A stretch of 64,000 bases of DNA from Escherichia coli (GCF_011881725.1 NZ_JAATUR010000003.1:1-64000), one strand, 5' to 3'; positions 30,668 to 45,438 are shown, counted from the stretch's first letter. Notes: generated from the sequence alone by a model not told the origin. Numbers and translations are program-made.

Positions 30668-31137
30668 TGAATCCACTGAAAGCCGGTGATATCGCACCGA
30701 AATTTAGCTTGCCGGACCAAGACGGAGAACAAGTTAATTTGACCGACTTCCAGGGACAGCGTGTTCTGGTTTATTTCTACCCAAAAGCCATGACCCCCGG
30801 CTGTACCGTACAGGCCTGCGGCTTGCGCGATAACATGGATGAGTTGAAAAAAGCGGGCGTTGATGTGCTGGGTATCAGCACCGATAAACCGGAAAAACTC
30901 TCCCGTTTCGCAGATAAAGAACTGCTTAACTTTACGCTTCTGTCCGATGAGGACCACCAGGTATGCGAACAATTCGGCGTCTGGGGCGAGAAGTCTTTCA
31001 TGGGCAAAACCTACGATGGCATTCACCGCATCAGCTTCCTGATCGATGCCAACGGTAAAATCGAACACGTATTTGACGATTTCAAAACCAGCAATCACCA
31101 CGACGTAGTGCTTAACTGGCTAAAAGAACACGCTTGA
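30667..31137 (+). CDS. bcp: Bcp, thiol peroxidase (peroxiredoxin)
   Basis: Bcp reduces hydrogen peroxide and organic hydroperoxides with thioredoxin. It has 156 residues. The peroxidatic cysteine is Cys46 and the resolving cysteine Cys51, in TPGCTVQACGLRDN. It overlaps gcvR by one base. In K-12 the hyf operon follows; here perM follows after 62 bases. Confidence 0.97.
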   Translation: MNPLKAGDIAPKFSLPDQDGEQVNLTDFQGQRVLVYFYPKAMTPGCTVQACGLRDNMDELKKAGVDVLGISTDKPEKLSRFADKELLNFTLLSDEDHQVCEQFGVWGEKSFMGKTYDGIHRISFLIDANGKIEHVFDDFKTSNHHDVVLNWLKEHA

Positions 31138-31154
31138 TTACTTTGCTCCATTCC

Positions 31155-31180
31155 GTGCTGGCTGCGCTTGCGGCCAGCAC
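31155..31180 (+). terminator. bcp downstream hairpin
   Basis: Eight-base arms GTGCTGGC/GCCAGCAC flank a ten-base loop in the short gap between convergent bcp and perM. No long U tract follows on either strand. Confidence 0.6.
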
Positions 31181-31199
31181 ATTTCACTTCCGCTGAAGA

Positions 31200-32261
31200 T
31201 TACTCTTGCGCGATTTGACCATCCGGCCAGGCGTGAATTACTGCCTTGATTAGCGTTGCCAGTGGAATGGCGAAGAATACGCCCCAGAATCCCCACAGAC
31301 CACCAAAGATCACCACGGATAAAATAATCACCAACGGATGCAGGTTAACTGCTTCAGAGAACAGTACCGGCACTAACAGGTTGCCGTCCAGCGCCTGAAT
31401 AATCAGATACACTGCGAAGCAGCTCCAGAACTCCGTCCCCGTACCAAACTGGAATAGCGCCACGCCAACCACCGGGATGGTTACAACAAATGCGCCAATG
31501 TACGGAATAAGCACCGAGAAGCCGACCAGCACCGCCAGCAGCAGTGAATAGTTTAGTCCGAAAAGTAAGAATCCCAGCCAGGTGGCTATCCCCACCACAA
31601 TCATCTCCAGCACCTTGCCGCGGATGTAGTTAGTGATTTGCTGGTTCATCTCCTTCCACACCTGGCCTGCCAGCCCACGGTTACGCGGCAGTACCCGGCG
31701 AACAGCGTTCAGCATTTGCTCTTTGTCTTTCAGCAGGAAGAAAACCATCAATGGCACCAGCACCAGATAGACGGCAATGGTCAGCAAACCGACCAGCGAG
31801 GCGAGGGAAATTTTCACCACCGAATCGCCCATAGTGAGCATCCGGCTGCGCATATTTTCGGCCATTGCATCAATAATGCCCGCATCCATTAAGGCTGGAT
31901 AACGACGCGGTAGCGTAGCGGCAAAGTCAGAGAGCTTATTGAGCATGCCCGGCATATCGTGGATTAAGTAAATGCCCTGCTGCCAGGCGATAGGCAGTAC
32001 CACAAACGCCATCAGCAGCAAAATCCCGACGAAAACCACCAATACAATCGACGTCGCCCAGCGACGGGAACAACCAATAGATTGCAGGCGCACGGTTGGC
32101 CATTCCAGCAAATAGGCCAACACAATCGCCACCAGCAACGGTGCAAGCAGCCCACTAAAGAAAAAGATAATGCCAAATCCGGCAACTAAAATAACCAACA
32201 AGGCAATCGCTTCCGGGTCGCTAAAACGGCGGCGATACCATTGCATCAACATTTCGAGCAT
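31200..32261 (-). CDS. perM: PerM, AI-2E family transporter-like permease
   Basis: PerM (YfgO) is a 353-residue inner-membrane protein of the AI-2E/autoinducer exporter superfamily. Hydrophobic segments include AIALLVILVAGFGIIFFFSG and ATSIVLVVFVGILLLMAFVV near the N-terminus and a cluster of helices from about residue 215 to 335, with a polar region between. Its substrate is not established. It lies next to bcp because the hyf operon is absent and is divergent from bepA. Confidence 0.94.
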   Translation of the reverse strand: MLEMLMQWYRRRFSDPEAIALLVILVAGFGIIFFFSGLLAPLLVAIVLAYLLEWPTVRLQSIGCSRRWATSIVLVVFVGILLLMAFVVLPIAWQQGIYLIHDMPGMLNKLSDFAATLPRRYPALMDAGIIDAMAENMRSRMLTMGDSVVKISLASLVGLLTIAVYLVLVPLMVFFLLKDKEQMLNAVRRVLPRNRGLAGQVWKEMNQQITNYIRGKVLEMIVVGIATWLGFLLFGLNYSLLLAVLVGFSVLIPYIGAFVVTIPVVGVALFQFGTGTEFWSCFAVYLIIQALDGNLLVPVLFSEAVNLHPLVIILSVVIFGGLWGFWGVFFAIPLATLIKAVIHAWPDGQIAQE

Positions 32262-32473
32262 AAAGACTTTCCCTGAACCTCAAGAGTGGGATTGCGATCC
32301 GCAATTGTATCGAAATGTCACAAAAAAGACTTCGCTTTTTATGATGGATTCAGGAAACTGAAAAGTCATTTGAGTGGGCTAATCTTCACCGTTACACTCA
32401 AAGGCGGCGCGGTGGGAACGATATTTCACAGTATCGGTCAAATGACTATCTCCAGAAATACAGGACAGAGGTT

Positions 32474-33937
32474 ATGTTCAGGCAGTTGAAAAAAAACCTG
32501 GTTGCTACCCTCATTGCTGCTATGGCCCTCGGTCAGGTAGCTCCGGCGTTTGCCGATAGCGCAGACACCTTACCGGATATGGGAACCTCCGCAGGAAGCA
32601 CGCTTTCCATTGGTCAGGAAATGCAAATGGGCGACTATTACGTTCGCCAGCTACGCGGCAGCGCGCCGTTAATTAACGATCCACTGTTAACGCAATACAT
32701 TAACTCACTGGGGATGCGTCTGGTTTCACATGCCAATTCTGTTAAGACGCCGTTCCATTTCTTTCTGATCAATAACGACGAAATTAACGCCTTTGCTTTC
32801 TTTGGCGGCAACGTGGTGCTGCACTCTGCCCTGTTCCGTTATTCCGATAATGAAAGCCAACTGGCTTCGGTTATGGCGCATGAAATCTCTCACGTCACCC
32901 AGCGTCACCTGGCGCGGGCAATGGAAGATCAGCAACGTAGCGCGCCGCTCACCTGGGTTGGGGCGTTAGGTTCTATTTTACTGGCGATGGCCAGCCCGCA
33001 GGCGGGTATGGCGGCGTTGACCGGGACGCTGGCGGGAACGCGCCAGGGGATGATCAGCTTCACCCAGCAAAATGAACAGGAAGCAGACCGCATTGGTATT
33101 CAGGTATTGCAACGCTCGGGATTCGATCCGCAGGCGATGCCGACCTTCCTCGAAAAATTACTCGATCAGGCTCGCTACTCCTCCCGTCCGCCAGAAATTT
33201 TGCTGACTCACCCATTGCCGGAGAGTCGTCTGGCTGATGCTCGTAACCGTGCTAACCAGATGCGCCCGATGGTGGTGCAATCATCAGAAGACTTCTATCT
33301 GGCGAAAGCGCGTACTCTGGGGATGTACAATTCCGGACGTAATCAGCTCACCAGCGATTTACTGGATGAATGGGCGAAAGGCAATGTTCGTCAGCAACGG
33401 GCGGCACAATATGATCGTGCTTTACAGGCGATGGGAGCCAATAAATTCGATGAAGCACGGAAAACGCTACAGCCATTACTGACGGCAGAACCGACTAATG
33501 CATGGTTTCTCGATCTGGCTACCGATATCGATCTTGGGCAAAACAAAGCCAATGACGCGATCAATCGGCTGAAAAATGCCCGCGATTTGCGCACCAATCC
33601 GGTGTTGCAGCTCAACCTTGCGAACGCTTATCTGCAAGGGGGTCAACCAAAGGAAGCGGCCAATATTCTGAATCGCTACACTTTTAATAATAAAGATGAC
33701 AGCAATGGTTGGGATTTACTTGCACAGGCGGAGGCCGCGCTAAATAACCGCGATCAGGAACTGGCTGCGCGAGCAGAAGGTTATGCACTCGCCGGGCGAC
33801 TCGATCAGGCCATTTCCTTGTTGAGTAGCGCCAGTTCGCAGGTGAAATTAGGCAGCCTGCAACAAGCGCGTTACGATGCGCGCATCGACCAGTTGCGCCA
33901 ACTGCAGGAACGTTTTAAGCCTTATACCAAGATGTAA
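32474..33937 (+). CDS. bepA: BepA, periplasmic metalloprotease and outer-membrane chaperone
   Basis: BepA (YfgC) degrades stalled LptD and helps assembly of outer-membrane proteins. It has 487 residues. A signal peptide ends near residue 27 ([10 protein letters not shown]). The M48 zinc motif HEISH has His136, Glu137 and His140. The C-terminal half (from about residue 310) is TPR repeats. It is followed after 20 bases by yfgD. Confidence 0.96.
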   Translation: MFRQLKKNLVATLIAAMALGQVAPAFADSADTLPDMGTSAGSTLSIGQEMQMGDYYVRQLRGSAPLINDPLLTQYINSLGMRLVSHANSVKTPFHFFLINNDEINAFAFFGGNVVLHSALFRYSDNESQLASVMAHEISHVTQRHLARAMEDQQRSAPLTWVGALGSILLAMASPQAGMAALTGTLAGTRQGMISFTQQNEQEADRIGIQVLQRSGFDPQAMPTFLEKLLDQARYSSRPPEILLTHPLPESRLADARNRANQMRPMVVQSSEDFYLAKARTLGMYNSGRNQLTSDLLDEWAKGNVRQQRAAQYDRALQAMGANKFDEARKTLQPLLTAEPTNAWFLDLATDIDLGQNKANDAINRLKNARDLRTNPVLQLNLANAYLQGGQPKEAANILNRYTFNNKDDSNGWDLLAQAEAALNNRDQELAARAEGYALAGRLDQAISLLSSASSQVKLGSLQQARYDARIDQLRQLQERFKPYTKM

Positions 33938-33957
33938 TTCGCATTAAAGGAAGAACC

Positions 33958-34317
33958 ATGACCAAACAGGTAAAAATCTACCACAACCCACGCTGTTCAA
34001 AGAGCCGTGAAACGCTGAACCTGCTGAAAGAAAATGGTGTGGAGCCGGAAGTGGTGCTCTATCTTGAGACACCCGCCGATGCGGCAACGCTACGCGATTT
34101 GCTGAAAATGTTGGGTATGAATAGCGCCCGTGAACTGATGCGTCAGAAAGAGGATCTTTATAAAGAGCTTAATCTTGCAGACAGTTCGCTTAGCGAAGAA
34201 GCGCTGATTCAGGCGATGGTGGATAATCCGAAGCTGATGGAACGCCCGATTGTGGTCGCGAATGGCAAAGCGCGTATTGGTCGTCCGCCGGAGCAGGTGC
34301 TGGAAATTACGGGTTAA
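33958..34317 (+). CDS. yfgD: YfgD, arsenate reductase-like protein
   Basis: A 119-residue ArsC-family protein. The catalytic-type N-terminus VKIYHNPRCSKSRETLNLL keeps the cysteine and adjacent serine/arginine of glutaredoxin-linked arsenate reductases, and ERPIVVANGKARIGRPPE is the conserved C-terminal motif with arginines. Physiological activity is not established, as no ars genes are nearby. Probably cotranscribed with bepA. Confidence 0.94.
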   Translation: MTKQVKIYHNPRCSKSRETLNLLKENGVEPEVVLYLETPADAATLRDLLKMLGMNSARELMRQKEDLYKELNLADSSLSEEALIQAMVDNPKLMERPIVVANGKARIGRPPEQVLEITG

Positions 34318-34337
34318 CGCCGGCGTTGTTGCACATT

Positions 34338-34374
34338 GCCGGATGCGACGCTTGCCGCGTCTTATCCGGCCTAC
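34338..34374. repeat. REP element between yfgD and hda
   Basis: A single REP unit beginning GCCGGATGCGACGC and ending CTTATCCGGCCTAC lies between convergent genes. Confidence 0.85.
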
Positions 34375-34426
34375 GAATGCAATGGCTCGCTCTTCGTAGG
34401 TTGCATTCGACAGTAAAAAACCTTGC

Positions 34427-35128
34427 CTACAATTTCAGAATTTCTTTCACAAACGGAATGGTCAACTTACGTTGCGCAGTAATCGACGCGCGATCCAGCT
34501 GATCCAGTGTCATAAACAGCGTGCGCATCTCTCTGTCGAGTCGCTTCAGCAAGAAACGTCCTACATCTTCCGGCAGTTCAAAACCACGCAAGCGGGCGCG
34601 TAACTGTAAAGCCTGCAATTTGTCTTCATCAGAAAGTGGCTGCAACTTGTAGATCTGCCCCCAGTCGAGACGTGACGCGAGATCCGGTAAGCCCAGATTC
34701 AACTGACGTGGTGGACGATCGCCAGTGATCAACAACCGTGTTTTCCCCGACTCCAGAATCCGATTGTAGAGATCGAAAATCGCCATCTCCCACAACTCAT
34801 CGCCAGCAATACACTCAATATTGTCAATGCAAACCAGCGACAGTTGTTCCATACCATCGAGCACTTCCGGAACAAACCAGGTGCGTTTATCCAGCGGGAC
34901 ATAACCTACCGCATCGCCACGCTGCGACAATTCCGCGCAAGCCGCGTGCAGCAGATGGCTGCGCCCCGCGCCTTCGCGTGCCCAGAGATAGATGTAACCG
35001 CTATGTTCCTGACGCAGCACGTTTTTCATCGCGGCCAGTAAAGAGGAGTTATCCCCCGGCCAGAAACTTGCAAAGGTTTCGTCGTCAGGAAGATAAAGTG
35101 GCAAAGAGAGCTGTGCCGGTGTGTTCAG
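34427..35128 (-). CDS. hda: Hda, regulatory inactivator of DnaA
   Basis: Hda is an AAA+ DnaA homologue that, with the DNA-loaded sliding clamp, triggers hydrolysis of DnaA-ATP. It has 233 residues read from the rare start CTG at 35126-35128. A GAGG site lies six bases upstream; starting from the upstream in-frame GTG would add eight residues and displace the clamp-binding N-terminus. The clamp motif QLSLPL follows immediately (residues 5-10), and the AAA+ core includes [11 protein letters not shown] (Walker A) and LVCIDNIE (Walker B). It lies downstream of uraA. Confidence 0.93.
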   Translation of the reverse strand: MNTPAQLSLPLYLPDDETFASFWPGDNSSLLAAMKNVLRQEHSGYIYLWAREGAGRSHLLHAACAELSQRGDAVGYVPLDKRTWFVPEVLDGMEQLSLVCIDNIECIAGDELWEMAIFDLYNRILESGKTRLLITGDRPPRQLNLGLPDLASRLDWGQIYKLQPLSDEDKLQALQLRARLRGFELPEDVGRFLLKRLDREMRTLFMTLDQLDRASITAQRKLTIPFVKEILKL

Positions 35129-35223
35129 AGATACCTCAACCAGGGATTTCACAAAATCGCGAGAAGTTTACCACAGAAACCCATCATGTTTGAACCGGGC
35201 AGAATTACTGCCCGGCCGCGACA

Positions 35224-36513
35224 TTACTTTTCTGTTATATCGGCGTCTTCTGCATCCAACACCTCTTCTTCCGGGCGCAGCACGCTAATCAGTTTGAAGA
35301 TCAAACTTAAGCCGATACCGACTATGGTCGCCAGCGCCATACCTTTTAGTTCTGCCGCACCGATGTTTACCTTCGCGCCGCTGACACCGATGATCAAAAT
35401 CACGGAAGTCAGGATCAGGTTTTGTGCTTTGTTGTAATCCACTTTCGATTCGATCAGCACACGAATACCGGAAGCGCCGATCACACCGTAAAGCAGCAGC
35501 GAAACACCGCCCATCACCGGCAATGGGATCATCTGGATTGCAGCAGCCAGTTTACCGACGCAGGAAAGCAGGATAGCGAAAATCGCCGCACCGCCGATAA
35601 CCCAGGTACTGTACACGCGGGTGATCGCCATAACACCTATGTTTTCCCCGTAGGTGGTGTTTGGCGTGGAGCCAAAGAAGCCGGAGATCACGGTCGACAA
35701 GCCGTTAGCAAACATCGAACGGTGCAGGCCTGGATCGCGCAGCAGATCTTTTTTGACGATGTTAGCCGTGACGACCAGGTGCCCTACGTGTTCGGCAATA
35801 ACCACTAACGCCGCTGGCAGAATGGTCAGAATGGCAAACCACTCGAAGCGCGGTGTATAGAGGGTTGGCAGCGCAAACCAGTGAGCATTAATAATCGGCG
35901 TGGTATCGACAATCCCCATTGCGAAAGAGAGCGCGTAACCCACCAGTACACCGATTAAAATCGGGATAATCGCCAGGAAACCACGGAACAGCACAGAGCC
36001 TAAAACTGTAACCGCCAGCGTGGTTATAGAGATGATGATGGTTTTGGAATCTGGCGTTTGCCCTTCAGCCGGAAGTAAGCCCGCCATACCGGCAGCTACA
36101 CCCGCCAGTTCCAGACCGATGACGGCAACGATTGCGCCCATTGCGGCAGGTGGAAACAGTACGTCCAGCCAGCCAGTTCCTGCTTTCTTCACAATAAAAG
36201 AAACCAGGCAGAACAGCACGCCGCACATAATAAAGCCGCCAAGCGCGACTTCATAACCCAACGGCAACAGCAATAATACTGGAGAAATAAAGGCAAAGCT
36301 GGAACCGAGATAAGCCGGGATTTTTCCTTTACAGATGAAGAGATACAGCAGCGTTCCAATACCGTTAAATAATAGTACGGTCGCCGGGTTGATATGAAAT
36401 AAGACGGGCACCAGGACGGTTGCACCAAACATGGCGAACAAATGTTGCAAACTAAGCGGGATTGTCTGCAAAAGTGGCGGTCTTTCACTCACCCCGATAG
36501 CACGGCGCGTCAT
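35224..36513 (-). CDS. uraA: UraA, uracil permease
   Basis: UraA is the proton-uracil symporter of the NCS2 family. It has 429 residues and many hydrophobic segments, compatible with the fourteen helices of the known fold. Conserved motifs include FAMFGATVLVPVLF near the N-terminus and FFGSTPNTTYGENIGVMAIT in the core (about residues 280-300). It follows upp; a terminator between them reduces but need not abolish cotranscription. Confidence 0.97.
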   Translation of the reverse strand: MTRRAIGVSERPPLLQTIPLSLQHLFAMFGATVLVPVLFHINPATVLLFNGIGTLLYLFICKGKIPAYLGSSFAFISPVLLLLPLGYEVALGGFIMCGVLFCLVSFIVKKAGTGWLDVLFPPAAMGAIVAVIGLELAGVAAGMAGLLPAEGQTPDSKTIIISITTLAVTVLGSVLFRGFLAIIPILIGVLVGYALSFAMGIVDTTPIINAHWFALPTLYTPRFEWFAILTILPAALVVIAEHVGHLVVTANIVKKDLLRDPGLHRSMFANGLSTVISGFFGSTPNTTYGENIGVMAITRVYSTWVIGGAAIFAILLSCVGKLAAAIQMIPLPVMGGVSLLLYGVIGASGIRVLIESKVDYNKAQNLILTSVILIIGVSGAKVNIGAAELKGMALATIVGIGLSLIFKLISVLRPEEEVLDAEDADITEK

Positions 36514-36555
36514 AGTATTATCCTCTGTATATTTTATGTTATAGGCGCTTTACTC

Positions 36556-36586
36556 AAAAAAAAGCCGACTCTTAAAGTCGGCTTTA
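36556..36586 (-). terminator. upp-uraA intergenic terminator
   Basis: Arms AAAGCCGACT/AGTCGGCTTT followed by a run of U on the minus strand lie directly after upp. This is a classical intrinsic terminator, so uraA either depends on read-through or has its own promoter. Confidence 0.85.
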
Positions 36587-36600
36587 ATTATTTTTATTCT

Positions 36601-37227
36601 TTATTTCGTACCAAAGATTTTGTCACCGGCATCGCCGAGGCCCGGAATAATGTATCCATGCTCGTTCAACCCCTGGTCAATCGATGCGGTATACAGCTCG
36701 ACGTCCGGGTGCGCTTTTTCCAGCGCAGCGATACCTTCTGGCGCAGCTACCAGCACCAGCACTTTAATGCTGCTGCAGCCCGCTTTTTTCAGCAGGTCGA
36801 TAGTCGCGATAACAGAACCACCAGTTGCCAGCATTGGGTCAACGATCAGCGCCATACGCTCATCGATGTTAGAAACCAGTTTCTGGAAGTACGGTACTGG
36901 CTCCAGCGTTTCTTCATCACGGTACATACCGACTACGCTGATACGCGCGCTCGGCACGTTTTCCAGCACGCCGTCCATCATCCCCAGACCAGCACGCAGA
37001 ATCGGCACAACGGTAATTTTTTTACCTTTAATCTGGTCGATTTCTACCGGGCCGTTCCAGCCTTCGATAGTCACTTTTTCCGTTTCGAGGTCGGCGGTCG
37101 CTTCATAAGTCAGCAGGCTACCCACTTCGGAAGCGAGTTCGCGAAAGCGCTTGGTGCTGATATCTTGCTCACGCATCAGTCCCAGCTTGTGTTTGACGAG
37201 TGGGTGTTTGACTTCCACGATCTTCAT
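36601..37227 (-). CDS. upp: Upp, uracil phosphoribosyltransferase
   Basis: Upp converts uracil and PRPP to UMP for pyrimidine salvage. It has 208 residues from ATG 37225-37227 ([18 protein letters not shown]), preceded by AAAGGAG. The PRPP-binding motif is [12 protein letters not shown] and the uracil-binding C-terminus [12 protein letters not shown]. It is the first gene of the upp-uraA unit, with a pyrimidine-sensitive initial transcribed region. Confidence 0.97.
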   Translation of the reverse strand: MKIVEVKHPLVKHKLGLMREQDISTKRFRELASEVGSLLTYEATADLETEKVTIEGWNGPVEIDQIKGKKITVVPILRAGLGMMDGVLENVPSARISVVGMYRDEETLEPVPYFQKLVSNIDERMALIVDPMLATGGSVIATIDLLKKAGCSSIKVLVLVAAPEGIAALEKAHPDVELYTASIDQGLNEHGYIIPGLGDAGDKIFGTK

Positions 37228-37254
37228 ACTCTTTCTCCTTTGAGGGGCAGCCAC

Positions 37255-37275
37255 AAAAAAAATCGACGGATTATA
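37255..37275 (-). promoter_or_regulatory. upp promoter with T-run start site
   Basis: A perfect -10 TATAAT (37270-37275) is followed after five bases by GATTTTTTTTG. Initiation at this sequence with UTP-dependent reiterative transcription is the established mode of pyrimidine control of upp in E. coli. The element is read directly; the mechanism is literature knowledge. Confidence 0.85.
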
Positions 37276-37473
37276 CCTCCTTTCTTTAAGGTGGCAATAT
37301 TATTTTCGTTGACTTTAGTCAAAATGATAACAATTAGAGATAAAGTTATTTTGTAGTCAGATAGTTACGAAAGAAGATTATTCCATCCAAAACCTATTCT
37401 TTGTCTTCGTGCATGTATTCTTTCGCCGCCCGTTTGAGGAAAAGAAGCGAAAAAAGGTTGTGTAAAGCAGTCT

Positions 37474-37489
37474 CGCAAACGTTTGCTTT
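37474..37489 (+). promoter_or_regulatory. PurR operator of purMN
   Basis: TCGCAAACGTTTGCTT matches the central 14-base PurR palindrome at nearly every position. It lies 62 bases before the purM start. The upp-purM gap (37228-37551) otherwise contains only the two divergent promoters. Confidence 0.88.
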
Positions 37490-37533
37490 CCCTGTTAGAA
37501 TTGCGCCGAATTTTATTTTTCTACCGCAAGTAA

Positions 37534-38588
<1,055 letters not shown>

Positions 38589-38589
<1 letters not shown>

Positions 38590-39227
38590 TGAATATTGTG
38601 GTGCTTATTTCCGGTAACGGAAGTAATTTGCAGGCAATTATTGACGCCTGCAAAACCAACAAAATTAAAGGCACCCTACGGGCAGTTTTCAGCAATAAGG
38701 CCGACGCGTTCGGCCTTGAGCGCGCCCGCAAAGCAGGTATCGCAACGCATACGCTTATTGCCAGTCAATTTGACAGTCGGGAAGACTATGACCGGGAGTT
38801 GATGCACGAAATCGACGTGTACGCACCCGATGTGGTCGTGCTGGCCGGTTTTATGCGCATTCTCAGCCCGGCGTTTGTTTCCCACTACGCCGGGCGTTTA
38901 CTGAACATCCATCCTTCCCTGCTACCGAAATATCCCGGTTTGCATACCCATCGTCACGCGCTGGAAAATGGTGATGAAGAACACGGTACATCGGTGCATT
39001 TCGTGACCGATGAGCTGGACGGCGGCCCGGTGATTTTGCAGGCTAAAGTTCCGGTTTTTGCCGGTGATACGGAAGATGAAATCACCGCTCGAGTGCAAAC
39101 TCAGGAACACGCTATTTACCCGCTGGTCATTAGCTGGTTTGTTGATGGTCGTCTGAAGATGCATGAAAACGCCGCGTGGCTGGATGGCCAACGTCTGCCG
39201 CCGCAAGGCTACGCTGCCGACGAGTAA
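38589..39227 (+). CDS. purN: PurN, GAR transformylase
   Basis: PurN formylates glycinamide ribonucleotide using 10-formyltetrahydrofolate. It has 212 residues. The active-site signature is NIHPSLLPKYPGLHTH, and the catalytic aspartate is in the conserved DELDGGPVILQ segment. It is translationally coupled to purM and ends at a strong terminator. Confidence 0.97.
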
Positions 39228-39244
39228 TGACCCCGTAGTTAAAG

Positions 39245-39269
39245 CGCCAGCTCTGCCGCTGGCGTTTTT
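39245..39269 (+). terminator. purMN intrinsic terminator
   Basis: Seven-base arms CGCCAGC/GCTGGCG with a six-base loop are followed by TTTTT, 17 bases after the purN stop. Confidence 0.9.
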
Positions 39270-39398
39270 CAATTCACCTGTAAATCGCAGGCTCCAGCAG
39301 TTTTTTTCCCCCTTTTCTGGCATAGTTGGACATCTGCCAATATTGCTCGCCATAATATCCAGGCAGTGTCCCGTGAATAAAACGGAGTAAAAGTGGTA

Positions 39399-43011
<3,613 letters not shown>

Positions 43012-43024
43012 TATGAAATGAAAA

Positions 43025-43047
43025 GGGCCAACCTGATTCGTTGGCCC
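43025..43047. terminator. ppx / yfgF convergent terminator
   Basis: Arms GGGCCAA/TTGGCCC flank a nine-base loop between the convergent ppx and yfgF. On the minus strand four U follow the stem, so it serves yfgF well; on the plus strand the tail is weaker. Confidence 0.8.
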
Positions 43048-43054
43048 AAATGAA

Positions 43055-45298
43055 TTACGCGCTTTCTCGAACAGTTTCTCTTTCATCCGTAATCGTATTT
43101 AACGGCTTCGGTTCACCAATCAAAAAGCCTTGCAGGTAATCAATACCCAAAGAGTGCACGGCATTGCGAATATCTTCATTTTCAACATACTCCGCAACCA
43201 CTTGCATTTTCTTCATTCGAGCCAGATGACAAATCGATGCCACTATCTGGTAATCAAGGCTATTTGAGGCAATGTTACGGATGAAGCTACCATCAATTTT
43301 TAATAAATTGGCATTCACATTTTTTAACCGCGCATAACTTGCGTATCCGGTGCCGAAATCATCAATAGCAATCTGGCATCCTAACTCCTGAAGATGCTGT
43401 AACGTGTTCTGTGCCTGGTTAACGTTAGTCAGGACATTACTTTCGGTGACTTCAAAGATAAGCTGCCACGCTTCTATATGGTATTTCGCCAATAACTCAC
43501 TAATTTTAACAGGAAAGCGAGCCTGACAAACTGATGTTGGCGACAAATTAATCGCAAATCGTTGGGCGGGCATTTTCTCTTTATTTTCCGCCATAAATTG
43601 CAATGTATGTTCGATGACCCACATGTCGATACTGGACGATAAGCCAAATTCATGCGCAACCGGCAAGAAGTTGTCAGGATTGATGAGTACATCATTCTCC
43701 CCTCTCATACGCAGCAAAATTTCATGATAGACATCGCCGCGCACCCCAGTAATTGGTTGGGCCATAAGGCAAAAATCGCCGTGCTCAAGCGCCTGCTGTA
43801 GCCGATTCATCATTGCCACTTTGTCTTTTAATTCTCGTTGCAGATACACTGCCCCACGACGCTGCATATTTTCCGGGGCATTAGTCACTATAGAGAGTTC
43901 AGCAACCGTGCTTAGCTCACCTAACAGCAAATAAATATGATTCACTGGCGAACGGACATAGCAATAGCTGACGCCAATCTGTGGTTGCAATGGAATATCA
44001 TCCCAAAAGAAACGAAACTGCTTAAGATGGTTATCCAATGCGATAATGCGCTCCTGGTGAGACTCTGTATTCAGTCGCAGCGCAAGATCGTTACCTGAAA
44101 GTTGATAAACATCTTCGCCCGATTCTAGTAATGGTGAAAGCCAGTGAGAGAGTTTTTGCTTGTATTGGATCCGCAGCATGATGCCATAGTTCTTTACCAG
44201 CATTTCCATGCCTGGGATGCGTAAATAACATAGCGCAGACCAGGGTGCGTCACGCAACGCGCGATTCAGGGCGCGAACATTCGGCAGATGAACAACCGGG
44301 TCCACGTAAGCCAGTCGCTGAATGCGTCTGGTCACTGCTCGTTGACGCGTTGCCAGAACAGCCATGTAATTGACGATAAAAGAAAACACCAGATAGCTGG
44401 AGGAGGTTATGGTCAGTTGAGTGGTATACCCATGATAAAAGGGAATATAATTCTGGTAGCTATGGATACTGATCATCAGCACTATAGCCCAGAGCAACGA
44501 GATCAGCTTGTAGCCATAACGCATCGCTCCCCACATCATCAGCGGCAGCAATAACGACAAGGTATAGTTGGTGCTGAAAATTGTGCTTTTTTCAGTTAAA
44601 GGCATACATAGCAGCAATAACAATGCGCCCAGAGCAAGCAACCACAGCGCGAACTCTTTTTTTGTAACTTTACTATCAATTTGTTGTTTTAATTGAGAAT
44701 AATAGCATCGCAAATAAAATGGATTTCGTACAGAACGAACGATGAAGTAGCAAAGTGGGACGCCTATTAGATTACCCACCAGCAAAGCCTGGTAATTGAT
44801 TAAGGTTCCCAGATTAAAGGGCATGACGCCAGCCAGATTTGTTCTGTTCGCCAGTAAACCTACAAACGCCGCAAACTGGAAGAGCACCAGAAACAACGTT
44901 GCAGGGAAAACAATCTGCCAAAAGATACGCTGGGAAATTAAGCGGGTATCTCCATGTGAAACGTTGTTACGTCTGGGAGTAAACACCCTGTAACCGCCCC
45001 AACAAAGAATGATAATGATAATAAAATTAACCGTTAACGAGAGCGTTTCATAAAAACCAAGCTCGGCATACTTGCGAACAAAAATCCCTAAAGCAATACC
45101 TGGTAATGCTGCCCAGCTAAAAAACATCATCATGCTGATCATCAGCGCTAGCGGCAGATAAAAGAGAAAAACTTCACCAGAAGAAATATATGCGTAAGTA
45201 TTTATATGGGCAAAGACAGGCAAGATTAAAGAAGGCAGGAACAGCGGAAGCCCCCACCACTTATCACGTATTTTTATATAAGTTGCATTCAGTTTCAT
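43055..45298 (-). CDS. yfgF: YfgF (PdeF), membrane cyclic-di-GMP phosphodiesterase
   Basis: A 747-residue inner-membrane protein. Residues 1-320 contain about eight hydrophobic segments forming a MASE1-like sensor. The GGDEF-type domain that follows is degenerate (LSGNDLALRL in place of GGDEF). The EAL domain keeps the signature as EILLRMRG and has IDDFGTGYASY and LKIDGSFI, so it should hydrolyse c-di-GMP. An FNR box upstream agrees with reported anaerobic expression. The frame is intact. Confidence 0.96.
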   Translation of the reverse strand: MKLNATYIKIRDKWWGLPLFLPSLILPVFAHINTYAYISSGEVFLFYLPLALMISMMMFFSWAALPGIALGIFVRKYAELGFYETLSLTVNFIIIIILCWGGYRVFTPRRNNVSHGDTRLISQRIFWQIVFPATLFLVLFQFAAFVGLLANRTNLAGVMPFNLGTLINYQALLVGNLIGVPLCYFIVRSVRNPFYLRCYYSQLKQQIDSKVTKKEFALWLLALGALLLLLCMPLTEKSTIFSTNYTLSLLLPLMMWGAMRYGYKLISLLWAIVLMISIHSYQNYIPFYHGYTTQLTITSSSYLVFSFIVNYMAVLATRQRAVTRRIQRLAYVDPVVHLPNVRALNRALRDAPWSALCYLRIPGMEMLVKNYGIMLRIQYKQKLSHWLSPLLESGEDVYQLSGNDLALRLNTESHQERIIALDNHLKQFRFFWDDIPLQPQIGVSYCYVRSPVNHIYLLLGELSTVAELSIVTNAPENMQRRGAVYLQRELKDKVAMMNRLQQALEHGDFCLMAQPITGVRGDVYHEILLRMRGENDVLINPDNFLPVAHEFGLSSSIDMWVIEHTLQFMAENKEKMPAQRFAINLSPTSVCQARFPVKISELLAKYHIEAWQLIFEVTESNVLTNVNQAQNTLQHLQELGCQIAIDDFGTGYASYARLKNVNANLLKIDGSFIRNIASNSLDYQIVASICHLARMKKMQVVAEYVENEDIRNAVHSLGIDYLQGFLIGEPKPLNTITDERETVRESA

Positions 45299-45424
45299 AG
45301 ATGCTCAGCAGAACCCCTTACATCCTGAAAGGGTGTATTCAGACAGGCATCCCACCTGACTTCGAAGGATGATTATTCATCACTATAGAGAACATTGATT
45401 CTAAGTGTCATATGAAAGTTCCAT

Positions 45425-45438
45425 TTGATATATATCAA
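45425..45438. promoter_or_regulatory. Perfect FNR box upstream of yfgF
   Basis: TTGATATATATCAA matches the FNR consensus TTGAT-N4-ATCAA exactly. Relative to a -10-like TAGAAT on the minus strand (45398-45403), the site is centred near -41, the class II activation position. The rest of the 350-base gap to yfgG (45299-45648) is AT-rich with no further gene. Confidence 0.85.
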
